The notes under the pieces: generated by a model | Told to the model about the DNA's origin: nothing | What the model saw: only the letters and a program-made list of their open reading frames with translations | The model's database searches: none | Shown: piece by piece, positions 9,899 through 20,264 of the stretch | Layout of the letters: every line of letters starts with the position of its first letter | Position numbering within the stretch: the stretch's first letter is position 1 | Program-made: the position numbers and the translations under genes | NCBI RefSeq assembly: GCF_004214795.1 | Contig: NZ_CP035928.1 | Coordinates: 1,922,001 to 1,986,000 of the forward strand | DNA length: 64,000 nucleotides | DNA from: Malaciobacter pacificus | GTDB lineage: Bacteria > Campylobacterota > Campylobacteria > Campylobacterales > Arcobacteraceae | Reading direction: 5' to 3'

Positions 9899-12112
9899 TT
9901 ATAAATCTTGTTCGATCACTTGTCTAAATTTGTTGAAATATACATCTTTAGCATCTGATAAATCTTTATAAATATCATTAATAGAGATTTTAGCACCAGC
10001 AACTTGACCAATTTTATTACACTCAATACCAAATGATGAAGCTACTTTTTCAAATGCTTCTACATTTTCTGGTCTTACTTCTACAATTGCCCTTGATAAC
10101 GATTCAGCAAAAATATCTTTTGAATCATCTAAAGAAATATTAGCTTCAATACCTTTATTTCCAACTACTGCCATTTTAGCAAGTGCTATTGCAATACCAC
10201 CAACATTTACATCTTTTGCAGACTTTAATAATCCTGCTTTATTTGCTTCAATTACTGTATTCCATAAAGAAAGCTCTTTTTTGAAGTCAACTTCAGGGTG
10301 AGTTCCAGCAACTTTTCCATACATTTTTTTCATGTATAAAGAAGCACCAAATTCACCTTTTGTCTCACCTAATAAGAAAAGAATATTTCCATTTTCTTGA
10401 ACACTTGATGGTAATGATTTATTTGCATCATCATTTACACCAACCATTGCAATTGCAGGAGTTGGGAATACACCAACACCATTTGTTTCATTATATAAAG
10501 ATACATTTCCACCAATAACAGGTGTATTTAACTCTTTACAAGCTGATTTAATACCTTCACAAGATGCAGCAAATTGCCACATTACTTCTGGGTTTTGAGG
10601 ATTTCCAAAGTTAAGACAGTCAGTAATTGCTTTTGGAACTGCACCCGTCATAGCAACATTTCTTCCTGATTCCATAACAGCTGCTGCAGCTCCAAGTTCT
10701 GGGTTAATATAACACTGTCTAGTATTACAATCAGCACTCATAGCTAATGCTTTTCCTGTCTCTTTAATTCTAATTACAGAACCGTCATTTCTTCCAGGTC
10801 CTTTAACAGTATTTGTTTGAACCATTGAGTCATATTGAGAGTAAATCCAAGATTTATCTACAACTTCTATATCACTGAATATATCATCAAAAGCAACTTG
10901 ATTAGAGATTTCTTTATCTAAAGTTATATCTTCAATTCCATCTAAATAAGCTGGTTTTGCAACTGGTCTATCTAATACTGGTGCTTCTTCAGAAACTGGT
11001 TGAACAGGAATATCTGCACATTTTTCACCATGCCAGAACAGTTCCATATTACCAGTATTTGTTACTTCTCCAATTACTGCAACATCTAATTCCCATTTTT
11101 CAAAAATATCAATAATTGCTTGCTCGCTACCTTTTTTAGCACAAATCAACATTCTTTCTTGAGATTCAGAAAGCATGAAATCGTATGGAGTCATTCCCTC
11201 TTCTCTTGCAGGAACTTTATCTAAGTGCATAATCATACCAGAACCTGATCTTCCTGCCATTTCAAATGAAGATGAAGTAAGTCCAGCCGCACCCATATCT
11301 TGAATACCAATAATTAAATCTTTTTTAAAAAGTTCTAAACAAGCTTCTAAAAGTAGTTTTTCAGTGAAAGGATCTCCAACTTGAACTGTTGGTCTTTTAG
11401 ATTCTGAATCTTCATCAAATGAAGCTGAAGACATAACTGCTCCACCTAATCCATCTCTACCAGTTTTACTTCCTACATACATAACTGGGTTTCCAATACC
11501 TTCAGCTTTACCGTAGAAAATCTCATCAGCTTTTGCAATACCTAAATTAAATGCATTTACTAAGTTATTACCAGCATAACACTCTTCAAAGTTTGTTTGT
11601 CCACCAATAGTTGGAACTCCCATACAGTTACCGTATCCACCAATACCTGCAACAACACCTCTTAATAAATATCTATGTTTTTGAGCAGTCTCACTATCAC
11701 CTTCAATTCCAGCAAATTGAATTAAGTTCATACTTGCAACTGGTCTAGCACCCATTGTAAATACATCTCTCATGATTCCACCAACACCAGTAGCAGCACC
11801 TTGGTAAGGTTCTATAAATGAAGGGTGATTATGTGATTCCATTTTAAATACAGCTGCATATCCATCACCGATGTCAATTACACCAGCATTTTCTCCAGGC
11901 CCTTGAATAACCCAAGGAGCTTTTGTTGGGAAACCATTTAAGTATTTTTTACTAGATTTATATGAACAGTGTTCAGACCACATTGCAGAAAAAATTCCAA
12001 TTTCTACATAGTTAGGGTCTCTTCCTAAGATCTCTTTGATATTGTCTAATTCTTCAAGTGTTAAAGAGTGAGCAAGTGCTAACTCTTCTAAAGTCATCTC
12101 TTTGTTTTGCAT
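9899..12112 (-). CDS. purL: Phosphoribosylformylglycinamidine synthase, large subunit
   Basis: The 737-residue protein has the small-PurL architecture, which needs separate PurS and PurQ subunits. It shows the N-terminal [25 protein letters not shown] motif, an ATP/metal site around [24 protein letters not shown] and [11 protein letters not shown]. It converts FGAR to FGAM with ATP and ammonia from glutamine in purine synthesis. PurS and PurQ are not in this window. Confidence 0.97.
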   Translation of the reverse strand: MQNKEMTLEELALAHSLTLEELDNIKEILGRDPNYVEIGIFSAMWSEHCSYKSSKKYLNGFPTKAPWVIQGPGENAGVIDIGDGYAAVFKMESHNHPSFIEPYQGAATGVGGIMRDVFTMGARPVASMNLIQFAGIEGDSETAQKHRYLLRGVVAGIGGYGNCMGVPTIGGQTNFEECYAGNNLVNAFNLGIAKADEIFYGKAEGIGNPVMYVGSKTGRDGLGGAVMSSASFDEDSESKRPTVQVGDPFTEKLLLEACLELFKKDLIIGIQDMGAAGLTSSSFEMAGRSGSGMIMHLDKVPAREEGMTPYDFMLSESQERMLICAKKGSEQAIIDIFEKWELDVAVIGEVTNTGNMELFWHGEKCADIPVQPVSEEAPVLDRPVAKPAYLDGIEDITLDKEISNQVAFDDIFSDIEVVDKSWIYSQYDSMVQTNTVKGPGRNDGSVIRIKETGKALAMSADCNTRQCYINPELGAAAAVMESGRNVAMTGAVPKAITDCLNFGNPQNPEVMWQFAASCEGIKSACKELNTPVIGGNVSLYNETNGVGVFPTPAIAMVGVNDDANKSLPSSVQENGNILFLLGETKGEFGASLYMKKMYGKVAGTHPEVDFKKELSLWNTVIEANKAGLLKSAKDVNVGGIAIALAKMAVVGNKGIEANISLDDSKDIFAESLSRAIVEVRPENVEAFEKVASSFGIECNKIGQVAGAKISINDIYKDLSDAKDVYFNKFRQVIEQDL

Positions 12113-12176
12113 TTTTCGCCTTAAGTATGATTGTTAAGTAAGGGCGATTATATCTAAATTTGAGTTAAAATTAGTT

Positions 12177-13139
12177 TTAACCTTCTACAAGTATTTTTAC
12201 TTCACCATTAATAAATTCAAGATAAAGCTCTTTTTTTCCAAAAAACTTCACACTAGGACTAATATAGTCTTCATCCATAATAGCTTTGAATATTCTTTTC
12301 CCTACTGAGTTTGGATATGGTGAAATATCAATATTATATAATCTAATAGTCTTTTTCTCATTTTTATTAAAAATTCTAGTTTTGAATTTCTTAAATTCAT
12401 CAATATTCATTCCATCATCTCTTTGAAACTCATCAGAATAAAATGAAAGATATTCATCAATATCTGAGTATTTCCATGCATCTTTCCATTTAAAAATCAA
12501 TGCAAGAATCTTTGAAATTTCTTCTTTTGTTGCACTTTTTAATATACTTGGTGAAGTTAACAACACTGTTTTAGTTAAATCAATATTTTTTTCTAATTCT
12601 TCTAATTGAGGATTATCCAAAGCTATACAACCTCTAGTAAATAGCTCTCTCTCCTCATTTAAAGGCATACCATGTATCCATATTCCGTAACCATCTTTAT
12701 TTTGAATTTTATCGAATAAATTTGGATATGAAGTAACTAATGCAAAAGGACCATAAAATTGATCTAAATTAGTCTTCTTCTCAGTTAAATCATATACACC
12801 AATTGGAGTTTTTTTATCACCTTCTTTAAACTTATCACCTTCATTTTCACCAATTATTATACTATTCTTTAATATTAAGTTTTGTTGATGATTTTCAACA
12901 TCATATAAAGCAATTTCAGATTGATCTTTTTGAGTAAGCAATACGTATTTTCTTGTTTCATAAAACCCTAATTCAACATTTTTATCTGATAAATAATTTA
13001 ACCAATAATTCTCATCTTTTAACTTTTCATCAAAGATTTTTTGAACACTTGATAAACCTTCAGTTCTATAAAGTTCAACTAAATTCTTTGAAAATAAGTT
13101 TATTGTTAGAAATAAAAAAATTATAATTTTAAGCAACAT
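12177..13139 (-). CDS. L,D-transpeptidase-fold LD-carboxypeptidase (Csd6/Pgp2-like)
   Basis: The ~320-residue protein has an N-terminal signal peptide, a YkuD catalytic domain with the His/Cys motif GIWIHGMPLN ... LFTRGCIALDN, and a C-terminal NTF2-like region (from about residue 215, ALIFKWKDAWKYSDIDEYLSFYS). This YkuD-plus-NTF2 layout is that of Helicobacter Csd6 and Campylobacter Pgp2. These act as LD-carboxypeptidases on peptidoglycan tetrapeptides and set helical cell shape. It is divergent from a Csd3-like gene. I choose ATG 13139 with GGGGA close upstream; an in-frame GTG at 13148 is possible. Confidence 0.85.
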   Translation of the reverse strand: MLLKIIIFLFLTINLFSKNLVELYRTEGLSSVQKIFDEKLKDENYWLNYLSDKNVELGFYETRKYVLLTQKDQSEIALYDVENHQQNLILKNSIIIGENEGDKFKEGDKKTPIGVYDLTEKKTNLDQFYGPFALVTSYPNLFDKIQNKDGYGIWIHGMPLNEERELFTRGCIALDNPQLEELEKNIDLTKTVLLTSPSILKSATKEEISKILALIFKWKDAWKYSDIDEYLSFYSDEFQRDDGMNIDEFKKFKTRIFNKNEKKTIRLYNIDISPYPNSVGKRIFKAIMDEDYISPSVKFFGKKELYLEFINGEVKILVEG

Positions 13140-13218
13140 AATCCCCACATATATATATTTAAGTTGCGCAATTGTATAATATCAATCCTTAATAACTAAA
13201 AAACAATATGGTGACACT

Positions 13219-14403
13219 TTGAATAAAATAATCTTACTTTTAATTATTTCTTTAAACTTTTTATTTGGTGCTCAAGTTCAAGAACTTCCTTGGCCTAAGG
13301 GTGAATCTTTTTTAACATTTCTTGAGAAATACTCAATCCCTCAAAAGCTTTACTTTGATTTAGAAAAAGAGGATAAAGAACTATGTTCTGAAATCGTTGC
13401 TGATAAAAGATATTTTCTATATACAAATGATGATGGTACTTTAAATCAAGTTTTAATACCTGTTTCTGAAGAGATACAACTACACTTATATCAAGACATT
13501 GATGGAACTTATAAATTCCAAACACTACCTATTAACTATGATGAATATACTGAAACAATTGCAATAAAGATTAATACATCATTATCACATGATATACTAG
13601 ATATAACAGGAGATGTTACTTTAGCAGTAATGGTAAAACATATTTTTAGTGGTGTTGATTTTAGAAGAATGCAAAAAGGTGATTACGTAGCGATTAAATA
13701 TACACAAAAATCTTTATTAGGAAGACCTCATGGATTACCAGAAATTCATGGAGCTATGGTGGAAGTTGGACCTAATACTTATTTTAGATTTAAGAATAAA
13801 AAAGATGATAAATATTATGATGAAAAAGGTGTTGGCTTTACAAAAACATACTTTTTCCAAATACCATTAAAATACAGCAGAATCTCTAGTCATTTTACAA
13901 AGAAAAGATTTCACCCTGTACTTAAAAGATATAGAGCTCACTTAGGAACAGACTTTGCAGCGCCAAGAGGTAGAAAAATCTATGCAGCTGCACCTGGTAG
14001 AATTGAATTTAAAGGTAGAAAAGGTGGTTATGGTAATACAATTATAATTAACCATGGAAATGGATATAAAACACTATATGCTCATCAAAATAAATTTGCA
14101 AGTAATATTAGAAGAGGTCAAAAAGTAAATAAAGGTCAACATATAGGATATGTTGGAAGCACAGGACTTAGTTCTGGGCCTCACTTACATTTAGGTTTAT
14201 ATAAAAATGGTAGAGCAATTAATCCACTAAAAGTAATTAGAAAAGCTGAAACTAAAGGTTTAAAAGGTAAAGAAAAACAAACTTTTATAGCCAACACAAA
14301 ATTTTTAGTTGACGAGTTTAAAAATGAAATAAATGCTGAGAATAAGACAATTGCCACAAAATTAGAAAGAGTAACATACAAATCTGACATAAATTTATTA
14401 TAG
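13219..14403 (+). CDS. M23 metallopeptidase, Csd3/HdpA/Pgp3-like
   Basis: The 394-residue periplasmic protein has a signal peptide (1-17), an N-terminal inhibitory/accessory region and an M23 (LytM) domain. The zinc ligands are visible in RAHLGTDFAAP (H and D) and in GPHLHLG (H-x-H). Length and order fit Csd3/Pgp3, a D,D-endopeptidase/carboxypeptidase that trims peptidoglycan and affects curvature. The start is TTG at 13219 with GGTGA upstream. It lies divergent from the Csd6/Pgp2-like gene and nine bases before mgtE. Confidence 0.88.
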   Translation: MNKIILLLIISLNFLFGAQVQELPWPKGESFLTFLEKYSIPQKLYFDLEKEDKELCSEIVADKRYFLYTNDDGTLNQVLIPVSEEIQLHLYQDIDGTYKFQTLPINYDEYTETIAIKINTSLSHDILDITGDVTLAVMVKHIFSGVDFRRMQKGDYVAIKYTQKSLLGRPHGLPEIHGAMVEVGPNTYFRFKNKKDDKYYDEKGVGFTKTYFFQIPLKYSRISSHFTKKRFHPVLKRYRAHLGTDFAAPRGRKIYAAAPGRIEFKGRKGGYGNTIIINHGNGYKTLYAHQNKFASNIRRGQKVNKGQHIGYVGSTGLSSGPHLHLGLYKNGRAINPLKVIRKAETKGLKGKEKQTFIANTKFLVDEFKNEINAENKTIATKLERVTYKSDINLL

Positions 14404-14412
14404 GAGTTTATA

Positions 14413-15765
14413 ATGCCTCAAGAAGATTTAATAATTAAAGATCCTAACAAATTATTAGAAGAGATTGAGTCATTACACCCTAGTGATATAGCTAAATCCC
14501 TTAAAAAAATAGAAAAAGAGAGTCAAGAAGACTTTTTTTATGTACTTAAAAAACTTCCCGATGAAATTTTAGGTGAAGTATTACTAGAACTACCTGATTA
14601 CTTAAGAGAAGATGCCTATGAAGAGCTATCAATTGAACAGCTTACAGAAGCTGTTGATGAACTTGACTCTGACGATCAAACAGACATAATTCAAGAAATT
14701 GAAGAGTTAAATGAAGAAAAAGCTAGAGAGATTTATGATGGCCTTGATGAAGTTGACCAAAAAGAGATTGAATGGCTGAAAAAATATGAAGAGGATGAAG
14801 CTGGTGCATATATGCAAACTGAGCTTTTCTCAGCCAAAGCATATGAAACAATAAAAGAGTCTATTGAAAGATTAAAAGAAGCAAAAAAAGATCATGAATT
14901 AGAAAATATTCAACAAGTATATATAATTGATGAAGATAAAAAACTTATTGCTTCAATTTTACTAGAAGATTTAATTATTTTTGACTTTAATGATACATAC
15001 GAAAAAGTTATAAATGAAAATGAAAATAAATTTAAACCTTTTTATGTAGATGATGATGAAGATATAGATGAAGTTGCAAAGAAATTTGAAAAGTATGACT
15101 TAAATGTTGTTCCTGTTGTAGGTTATCAAGGTATGTTAATGGGTAGAATTACATCTGATGATATCATCGATGTAATAGAAAAAAATGCAACTGAACAAAT
15201 GTATCAAATGGCAGGTGTTGATGAAGAGCATGAAGGAAATGATGATTTAATTACTATTGCTAAAAAAAGAGCTATGTGGCTATTTATTAATCTTGGAACA
15301 GCCATTTTAGCTTCAATTGTAATTGGTTTATTTGATGAAACAATTCAAGCTTATGTTGCACTTGCTATTTTAATGCCTATTGTTGCTTCAATGGGTGGAA
15401 ATGCTGGAACACAAACACTTGCAGTAATGGTGCGTCAAATTGCAATGGGAGATATTGAACTTGAGCATTCAAAAGATGCAATAAAAAAAGAGGTATTTAT
15501 TTCCTTATTTAATGGACTCTTATTTGCAATAATAATGGGTGTTATTGCATGGCTGTGGTTTGATACAAAATTACTTGGAATTGTTATTGGTATATCTATG
15601 ATTATAAATCTATTTAGTGCAGGCTTTTTTGGAGCATCTATTCCATTAGTACTAAAAAAATTAGATATCGATCCAGCTATTGGAAGTACAGTTTTACTTA
15701 CAACTGTAACTGATATTGTTGGTTTTTTTAGTTTTTTAATGCTTGCAAAAGTAATTTTACTTTAA
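14413..15765 (+). CDS. mgtE: Magnesium transporter MgtE
   Basis: The 450-residue protein has the MgtE order: an N-terminal helical Mg-sensing domain, two CBS domains (about 140-255), then a five-helix membrane channel domain (about 285-450) with the conserved pore segment MPIVASMGGNAGTQTLA. Mg2+ binding to the cytoplasmic domain closes the channel. It follows the M23 peptidase gene with GGAG in the nine-base gap and may share its transcript. Confidence 0.96.
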   Translation: MPQEDLIIKDPNKLLEEIESLHPSDIAKSLKKIEKESQEDFFYVLKKLPDEILGEVLLELPDYLREDAYEELSIEQLTEAVDELDSDDQTDIIQEIEELNEEKAREIYDGLDEVDQKEIEWLKKYEEDEAGAYMQTELFSAKAYETIKESIERLKEAKKDHELENIQQVYIIDEDKKLIASILLEDLIIFDFNDTYEKVINENENKFKPFYVDDDEDIDEVAKKFEKYDLNVVPVVGYQGMLMGRITSDDIIDVIEKNATEQMYQMAGVDEEHEGNDDLITIAKKRAMWLFINLGTAILASIVIGLFDETIQAYVALAILMPIVASMGGNAGTQTLAVMVRQIAMGDIELEHSKDAIKKEVFISLFNGLLFAIIMGVIAWLWFDTKLLGIVIGISMIINLFSAGFFGASIPLVLKKLDIDPAIGSTVLLTTVTDIVGFFSFLMLAKVILL

Positions 15766-15769
15766 TTTT

Positions 15770-15791
15770 AAGTAAGCCTAAAAGCTTACTT
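15770..15791. terminator. Bidirectional terminator between mgtE and folE
   Basis: An 8-bp stem AAGTAAGC / GCTTACTT with a 6-nt loop sits just after the mgtE stop and overlaps the folE stop codon of the opposite strand. It can serve both convergent genes. Confidence 0.6.
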
Positions 15792-16358
15792 ATGTAAAGA
15801 TTGAGCTACTATAGATAAAAACTCATCTTTTGTTTTCTTCTCTTTTTTAAACAAACCTCTTAGAGCTGATGTTACTGTAGTTGAACAAATTTTTTGAACC
15901 CCTCTCATCTCCATACACATATGTCTAGCATCTATTATAACAGCAACACCTTTTGGTTTTAAGTGTTCATTTAATGCATCACAAATTTGCTCAGTCATTT
16001 GCTCTTGAATTTGTAATCTTCTTGCAAAAACATCAACAACTCTTGGAATTTTTGAAAGTCCAACAACTTTTCCATTAGGAATATAAGCAACATGAGCTTT
16101 ACCAATAATTGGTAACATATGATGTTCACACTGAGAATAAAACTCTATATCTTTTACAACTACCATTTCATCATTTGTTGAAGTAAATAAAGCTTTTTGA
16201 ATAATTTCCTTAGGATCTTCTTTGTATCCACTACACATAAATTCATATGCTTTTCGAACACGACTTGGAGTATCAATTAATCCTTCTCTATTTACATCCT
16301 CACCAATATGCTCTAAAATTTTTTTTACTGCATTTTCAAACTCTAATTCACTACTCAT
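15786..16358 (-). CDS. folE: GTP cyclohydrolase I
   Basis: The 190-residue protein has the FolE signature: zinc-binding CEHHMLP, catalytic region [14 protein letters not shown], and the second Cys ligand in [10 protein letters not shown]. It turns GTP into dihydroneopterin triphosphate, the first step of folate or queuosine-type pterin synthesis. ATG at 16358 has AAGGA ten bases upstream. It is the last gene after the Cts-like operon and is only 15 bases from it. Confidence 0.96.
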   Translation of the reverse strand: MSSELEFENAVKKILEHIGEDVNREGLIDTPSRVRKAYEFMCSGYKEDPKEIIQKALFTSTNDEMVVVKDIEFYSQCEHHMLPIIGKAHVAYIPNGKVVGLSKIPRVVDVFARRLQIQEQMTEQICDALNEHLKPKGVAVIIDARHMCMEMRGVQKICSTTVTSALRGLFKKEKKTKDEFLSIVAQSLHK

Positions 16359-16373
16359 AGAATATAATTCCTT

Positions 16374-17558
16374 TTACATTTTTATCATATTTCCTATATC
16401 CCAAATAGGAACAAAAATAGCTAAGACTATCCATAATATTAAAGACATAATCAAAACTAAAAATATAGGTTGTATTAAACTTATTAATCTATTAACTTTA
16501 TCATGAAATCTATCCTTATAAATCTTTCTAATTTCATTTGTTATAGTGTGAAGGGAATTTGATACTTCACCTGTATTAATCAAATTTAAAATAATATCAT
16601 CAAATAAAGCACTTGTTTCAAATGATTTACTAATTTGCTTACCATTATGTAATAGATTTTTAATAATCGTAATTCTATCCAAAACATATTTGTTTTTTAG
16701 TAAAAGTGCACTTGTTTGCAATGCCTTATGAAATTCATACTTAGAATCCAACATAATTTTAAGCACAAAAAATAGTTTATATAGCTCCATATTTTTATAG
16801 ATATCTCTTAATAAAGGTATTTTTGTAATTAATAATTTATGAATTAAAAATTCAAAACTTCTATTACTTTTATAAAAATATGAAATTATGAAAATTAAAA
16901 CTAGTAAAAAAGCGACAATAAATAATAAATAGTTTTCAAAAACTTCTTGAACGAAAAATAAAATTTTTGTTGCTAGGGGTAAAGCTGACTCAAATTGAGT
17001 AAACATAACTTTAAATTTTGGTATAACAAAATAAAAAATTGAAACAAGTGCAAAACAAAAACTAACAATTAATAAAATAGGATAGGATATTGCTTTATAA
17101 AACTTTTTTTTAATTTCACTATTTTCAATTAATAATTTACTTAATGCATTTATATTTAATTTGACATTTCCACTATCTTGACAGATTTTTAGAAATGCAA
17201 TAACCATAAAATCTATTTTAAAGTCAATAAGTAATTCTTCTACTGGTTTTGAATTTGAAAATGCACTTTTAACTAAACTAAGAAACTCTAAAATATTTTT
17301 ATCTTTTTTGTTTTTTATTAATATATTTAAAGCATCATTAAATGTTATATTTGATTCAAGCATCAAATTTAACTCATAAAATAGTAAATTTAACTCTTTT
17401 GAATCTACTCTTTTTTTAAAAAAACTATCAAAAGAAAAAAATATAGGCTTAATACTTAAAATATTATTTGGAAGAGTAGCTTTATCCATCTTATCTAGTC
17501 TACAAATTAATGTATATTCTCTATCATTTTTTAAATATTTGATTTTATATTTTTTCAT
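16374..17558 (-). CDS. GspF/PilC-type inner-membrane protein (CtsF-like)
   Basis: The 394-residue protein has two T2SSF repeats (about 58-180 and 265-385) and three hydrophobic segments (about 165-190, 210-240, 365-390), the usual GspF/PilC layout. It would be the platform protein of a type II secretion or type IV pilus-like machine. In Campylobacter the corresponding gene ctsF is needed for natural transformation. It starts three bases after the ATPase gene, so it is in the same operon. Confidence 0.85.
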   Translation of the reverse strand: MKKYKIKYLKNDREYTLICRLDKMDKATLPNNILSIKPIFFSFDSFFKKRVDSKELNLLFYELNLMLESNITFNDALNILIKNKKDKNILEFLSLVKSAFSNSKPVEELLIDFKIDFMVIAFLKICQDSGNVKLNINALSKLLIENSEIKKKFYKAISYPILLIVSFCFALVSIFYFVIPKFKVMFTQFESALPLATKILFFVQEVFENYLLFIVAFLLVLIFIISYFYKSNRSFEFLIHKLLITKIPLLRDIYKNMELYKLFFVLKIMLDSKYEFHKALQTSALLLKNKYVLDRITIIKNLLHNGKQISKSFETSALFDDIILNLINTGEVSNSLHTITNEIRKIYKDRFHDKVNRLISLIQPIFLVLIMSLILWIVLAIFVPIWDIGNMIKM

Positions 17559-17561
17559 TTT

Positions 17562-18917
17562 TTACAATACTTTATAGATTTCTTCAATACTAGTAATGCC
17601 ATTATTTACTTTTTCTATACCATCTTCTAAAATAGTTTTATAATTTATTGTTTTAAGATATTTTTCTATTTGAATTAATGAAGATTTTGTAAAAATCATT
17701 GAACTAATTTTCTCATCAACCTTTAAAAGCTCTGCAATACAACTTCTATCATAAAACTTTGTGAAATTACAATGAGAGCACCCGTTTCCCTGACATTTTT
17801 TACAATAATTTATTACTAATCTTTGTGAAAGTATATATTTTAATGTTGTTGATAATAAAAAAGTATCTGCATTTAAATCAATTAACCTTGTAATTGTTTG
17901 TAATGCACTATTTGAATGAATAGTTGCAATAACAAGATGTCCAGTTAAAGATGCTTGTAATGCAATATCTAAAGAGAATTTATCCCTTATTTCACCTATA
18001 AATATAACATCAGGATCTTGTCTTAAAATATTTTTCAATACCAATTCAAAATTTAAACCTATTTTACTATTTATACTTATTTGAGTAATATCTTCTATTT
18101 TATATTCCACTGGATCTTCAACTGTTATAATTTTTTTATCTTCACTATTTAATTCTTTCAATAGTGAATATAATGTAGTAGTCTTACCACTTCCTGTAGG
18201 ACCTGCAACTAAAACAAGTCCTTGTGCTAGATTAATAATATTTTTAAACTCATTCAATAAACTTTCATTAAAACCTAAATTATTTAAATTCTTTTCAATA
18301 TTAGTTTTATCTAAAATTCTCAAAACAATTGATTCACCACTTACAGTAGGCATAGTTGATACCCTAAAATCATATTTCTTTTCACTAACATTTAATGAAA
18401 ATCTAGAATCCATTGGTATTCTTGTTTGAGTAATATCCAAATTTGATATTAACTTTATATAAGAGGATAAAAATCTAAATAACTCTTTTTTGAAAATAAA
18501 AAATTTTTTCATTCTTCCATCTATTCTCAATCTTACTATAGTAAACTCTTCATTAGATTCAAAATGCAGATCACTAGAACGTATTTTTATACAAAATGAT
18601 ATTAATTCATTAAAAAATAGTTCTAAAAAATTATCATTTAAATTTGAATAAATTACCTTTAAAGATAATTTAGTTAGTTTTTTTCTTAATTCTAAGTTTA
18701 AAAGAAAAAACTGTATTTCTTCTTTAGTATATTCTGAATATGATACAAGTTTATTAAATTTAGATTCAATATCCAAAAGTTTTGACTCTTTACAAATAGC
18801 TACTTTTATATACATATCATCTTCATAAATAGGTATAATTAAATTCATAGATAAATAATCTTCACCATATTTTTCAAATAAAGAATAATCTATAATTATT
18901 TTATTTAATTTTTTCAT
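17562..18917 (-). CDS. GspE/PilB-type secretion ATPase (CtsE-like)
   Basis: The 451-residue ATPase has Walker A GPTGSGKTT at about 239-247, Asp box VEDPVEY, Walker B-like DPDVIFIGEIRD (301-312), His box LTGHLVIATIH and a four-Cys zinc site CKKCQGNGCSHC (372-383). These are the hallmarks of assembly ATPases of type II secretion and type IV pili. The N-terminal domain is short. It drives pseudopilus extension and, with CtsF-like protein next door, probably DNA uptake. It overlaps the preceding gene by 17 bases. Confidence 0.9.
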   Translation of the reverse strand: MKKLNKIIIDYSLFEKYGEDYLSMNLIIPIYEDDMYIKVAICKESKLLDIESKFNKLVSYSEYTKEEIQFFLLNLELRKKLTKLSLKVIYSNLNDNFLELFFNELISFCIKIRSSDLHFESNEEFTIVRLRIDGRMKKFFIFKKELFRFLSSYIKLISNLDITQTRIPMDSRFSLNVSEKKYDFRVSTMPTVSGESIVLRILDKTNIEKNLNNLGFNESLLNEFKNIINLAQGLVLVAGPTGSGKTTTLYSLLKELNSEDKKIITVEDPVEYKIEDITQISINSKIGLNFELVLKNILRQDPDVIFIGEIRDKFSLDIALQASLTGHLVIATIHSNSALQTITRLIDLNADTFLLSTTLKYILSQRLVINYCKKCQGNGCSHCNFTKFYDRSCIAELLKVDEKISSMIFTKSSLIQIEKYLKTINYKTILEDGIEKVNNGITSIEEIYKVL

Positions 18918-19527
18918 TTTTAAACTCCAATTTTATTAACTCTTTATCCTTTGCTAAAATGGCATAGTTGTTACTAACTTTATTTAAAATATATCCATCT
19001 ACTTTTTCATTTAATGTAATTATCTTATTATTAATTAATACATAATCACCAATAATTGCATTTAATTTAAATTTTGGATTCTTATCAGTCAATTTGAAAT
19101 CTACAGATTTTAGATTCTTTGTATAATATTTACCAAATGAAACCTCTATTTCATAAATATAGATTTGTTTTTCTTTCTTAATGAGATTAATTTTTATTAT
19201 TTTGGAAAAACTATTAATGTTTTCTATATAATCTAAAAGCTTTACACTATTAGATAAGTTAGATTCAATCAATAGTTTTACAACTTTTTTAGACTCTGAA
19301 ATATTTAGTACCTTGATTTTTTTACTTTTTGAGAAAGTTTCTATTTTTGAATAAATTTCTATGAAACTACCTTTGAAGCTTTTTTCTTTACTTTCATAAT
19401 TAATGTTCTTATTTGGAAAAGACTTTTCATTTTTAAAATAATTTTCATAAAGATTAAAAAAAAGATATATTAAAAGTAAAGGTAAAATAAACAGTTGTAT
19501 TTTTGTTTTTAATTGTAAAGTTCTCAT
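18901..19527 (-). CDS. Single-pass membrane protein of the Cts-like operon
   Basis: The 208-residue protein has one N-terminal transmembrane segment (about 9-28, IQLFILPLLLIYLFFNLY), a basic linker and a mostly beta C-terminal region ending with a PilP-like GDYVLINNKIITLNEKV segment. Position and topology fit the PilO/PilP or CtsR-type alignment subunits of pseudopilus systems, but there is no decisive motif. It overlaps the interrupted gene upstream by four bases and the ATPase gene downstream by 17 bases. Confidence 0.65.
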   Translation of the reverse strand: MRTLQLKTKIQLFILPLLLIYLFFNLYENYFKNEKSFPNKNINYESKEKSFKGSFIEIYSKIETFSKSKKIKVLNISESKKVVKLLIESNLSNSVKLLDYIENINSFSKIIKINLIKKEKQIYIYEIEVSFGKYYTKNLKSVDFKLTDKNPKFKLNAIIGDYVLINNKIITLNEKVDGYILNKVSNNYAILAKDKELIKLEFKNEKIK

Positions 19528-20264
19528 TTTTTTAAACCAACTTCACAAACAAAAGCTTTTAACTCTTTATTATATAAAATGCTACTACTTTTAATTTTAT
19601 TTTTGTATATTAGTAAAAAATCATAAATATTCTTTTTATTTGTTGAATGAAATATGAATTTGATACTATTTTTTTCATATATAAATGAATTTAAATTTAA
19701 TTTGTTTTTTTGTAAATTATCTAAGATATCACTATAAAGATATGTAAATGGTTTAAACACTTTTACTTTATTATCAATATTAATTTCTTTTATATCTTTA
19801 TTTGAGATATTTTCTTTATTGAAAGTAAATAGATAAAAAATAGTAATTATTAAAAAAACTATATATATTAAATATATTATTAGGAAATAATCTTTAGTTT
19901 TATTTATATTATTTAAATAACTCTTTTTATCTTCTTTTTTATATTTTTCAAAATATTTAGTAAAACTTGCATCATCCACAACTTCAATATATTCTATATT
20001 TAAACCTAAATTATTTTCAAAATAGTTCCTTAATTCATCATTATTAATATTAATACTGTTTTTTTGAAAATAGTAAGGCTTTTTATCTTTATATAAAACC
20101 ATATATTGTTTATAAATAAAAAGTACAGTTTCATATTCATTTAAATACGAAGATTTAGAAAAACACTCAAGGTATGCAGGGTCAAATTTTTCATCAAATA
20201 CTAATATTTGATATGATTTTATTTCATTTAAATATAATAACTTAACTTTCGCACCTAAAACCAA
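19524..20264 (-). pseudogene. 3' part of IS-split Cts-operon gene (possibly CtsX-like)
   Basis: The chromosomal part begins at 20240. Joining it to 21956-21805 on the other side of the IS and removing one 8-bp duplication restores one frame of about 286 codons running through K-I-Y-L-L-Y-L-N-E. The encoded protein has an N-terminal cytoplasmic part, one transmembrane helix (FLIIYLIYIVFLIITIFYLF) and a C-terminal domain, like PilM/PilN-type or CtsX-type proteins. The frame stays open into the IS end, where TTG at 20264 (VLGAKVK) could restart translation in phase. That start belongs to the IS and not to the original gene. Confidence 0.85.

Noticed and set aside
13295..13525. Minus-strand open frame inside the Csd3-like gene.
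   Set aside because: It is antisense to a conserved peptidase and without an RBS.
19524..20264. A complete gene of 246 codons starting at TTG 20264.
   Set aside because: The first eight codons are IS sequence; the original 5' part lies beyond the IS at 21956-21805.
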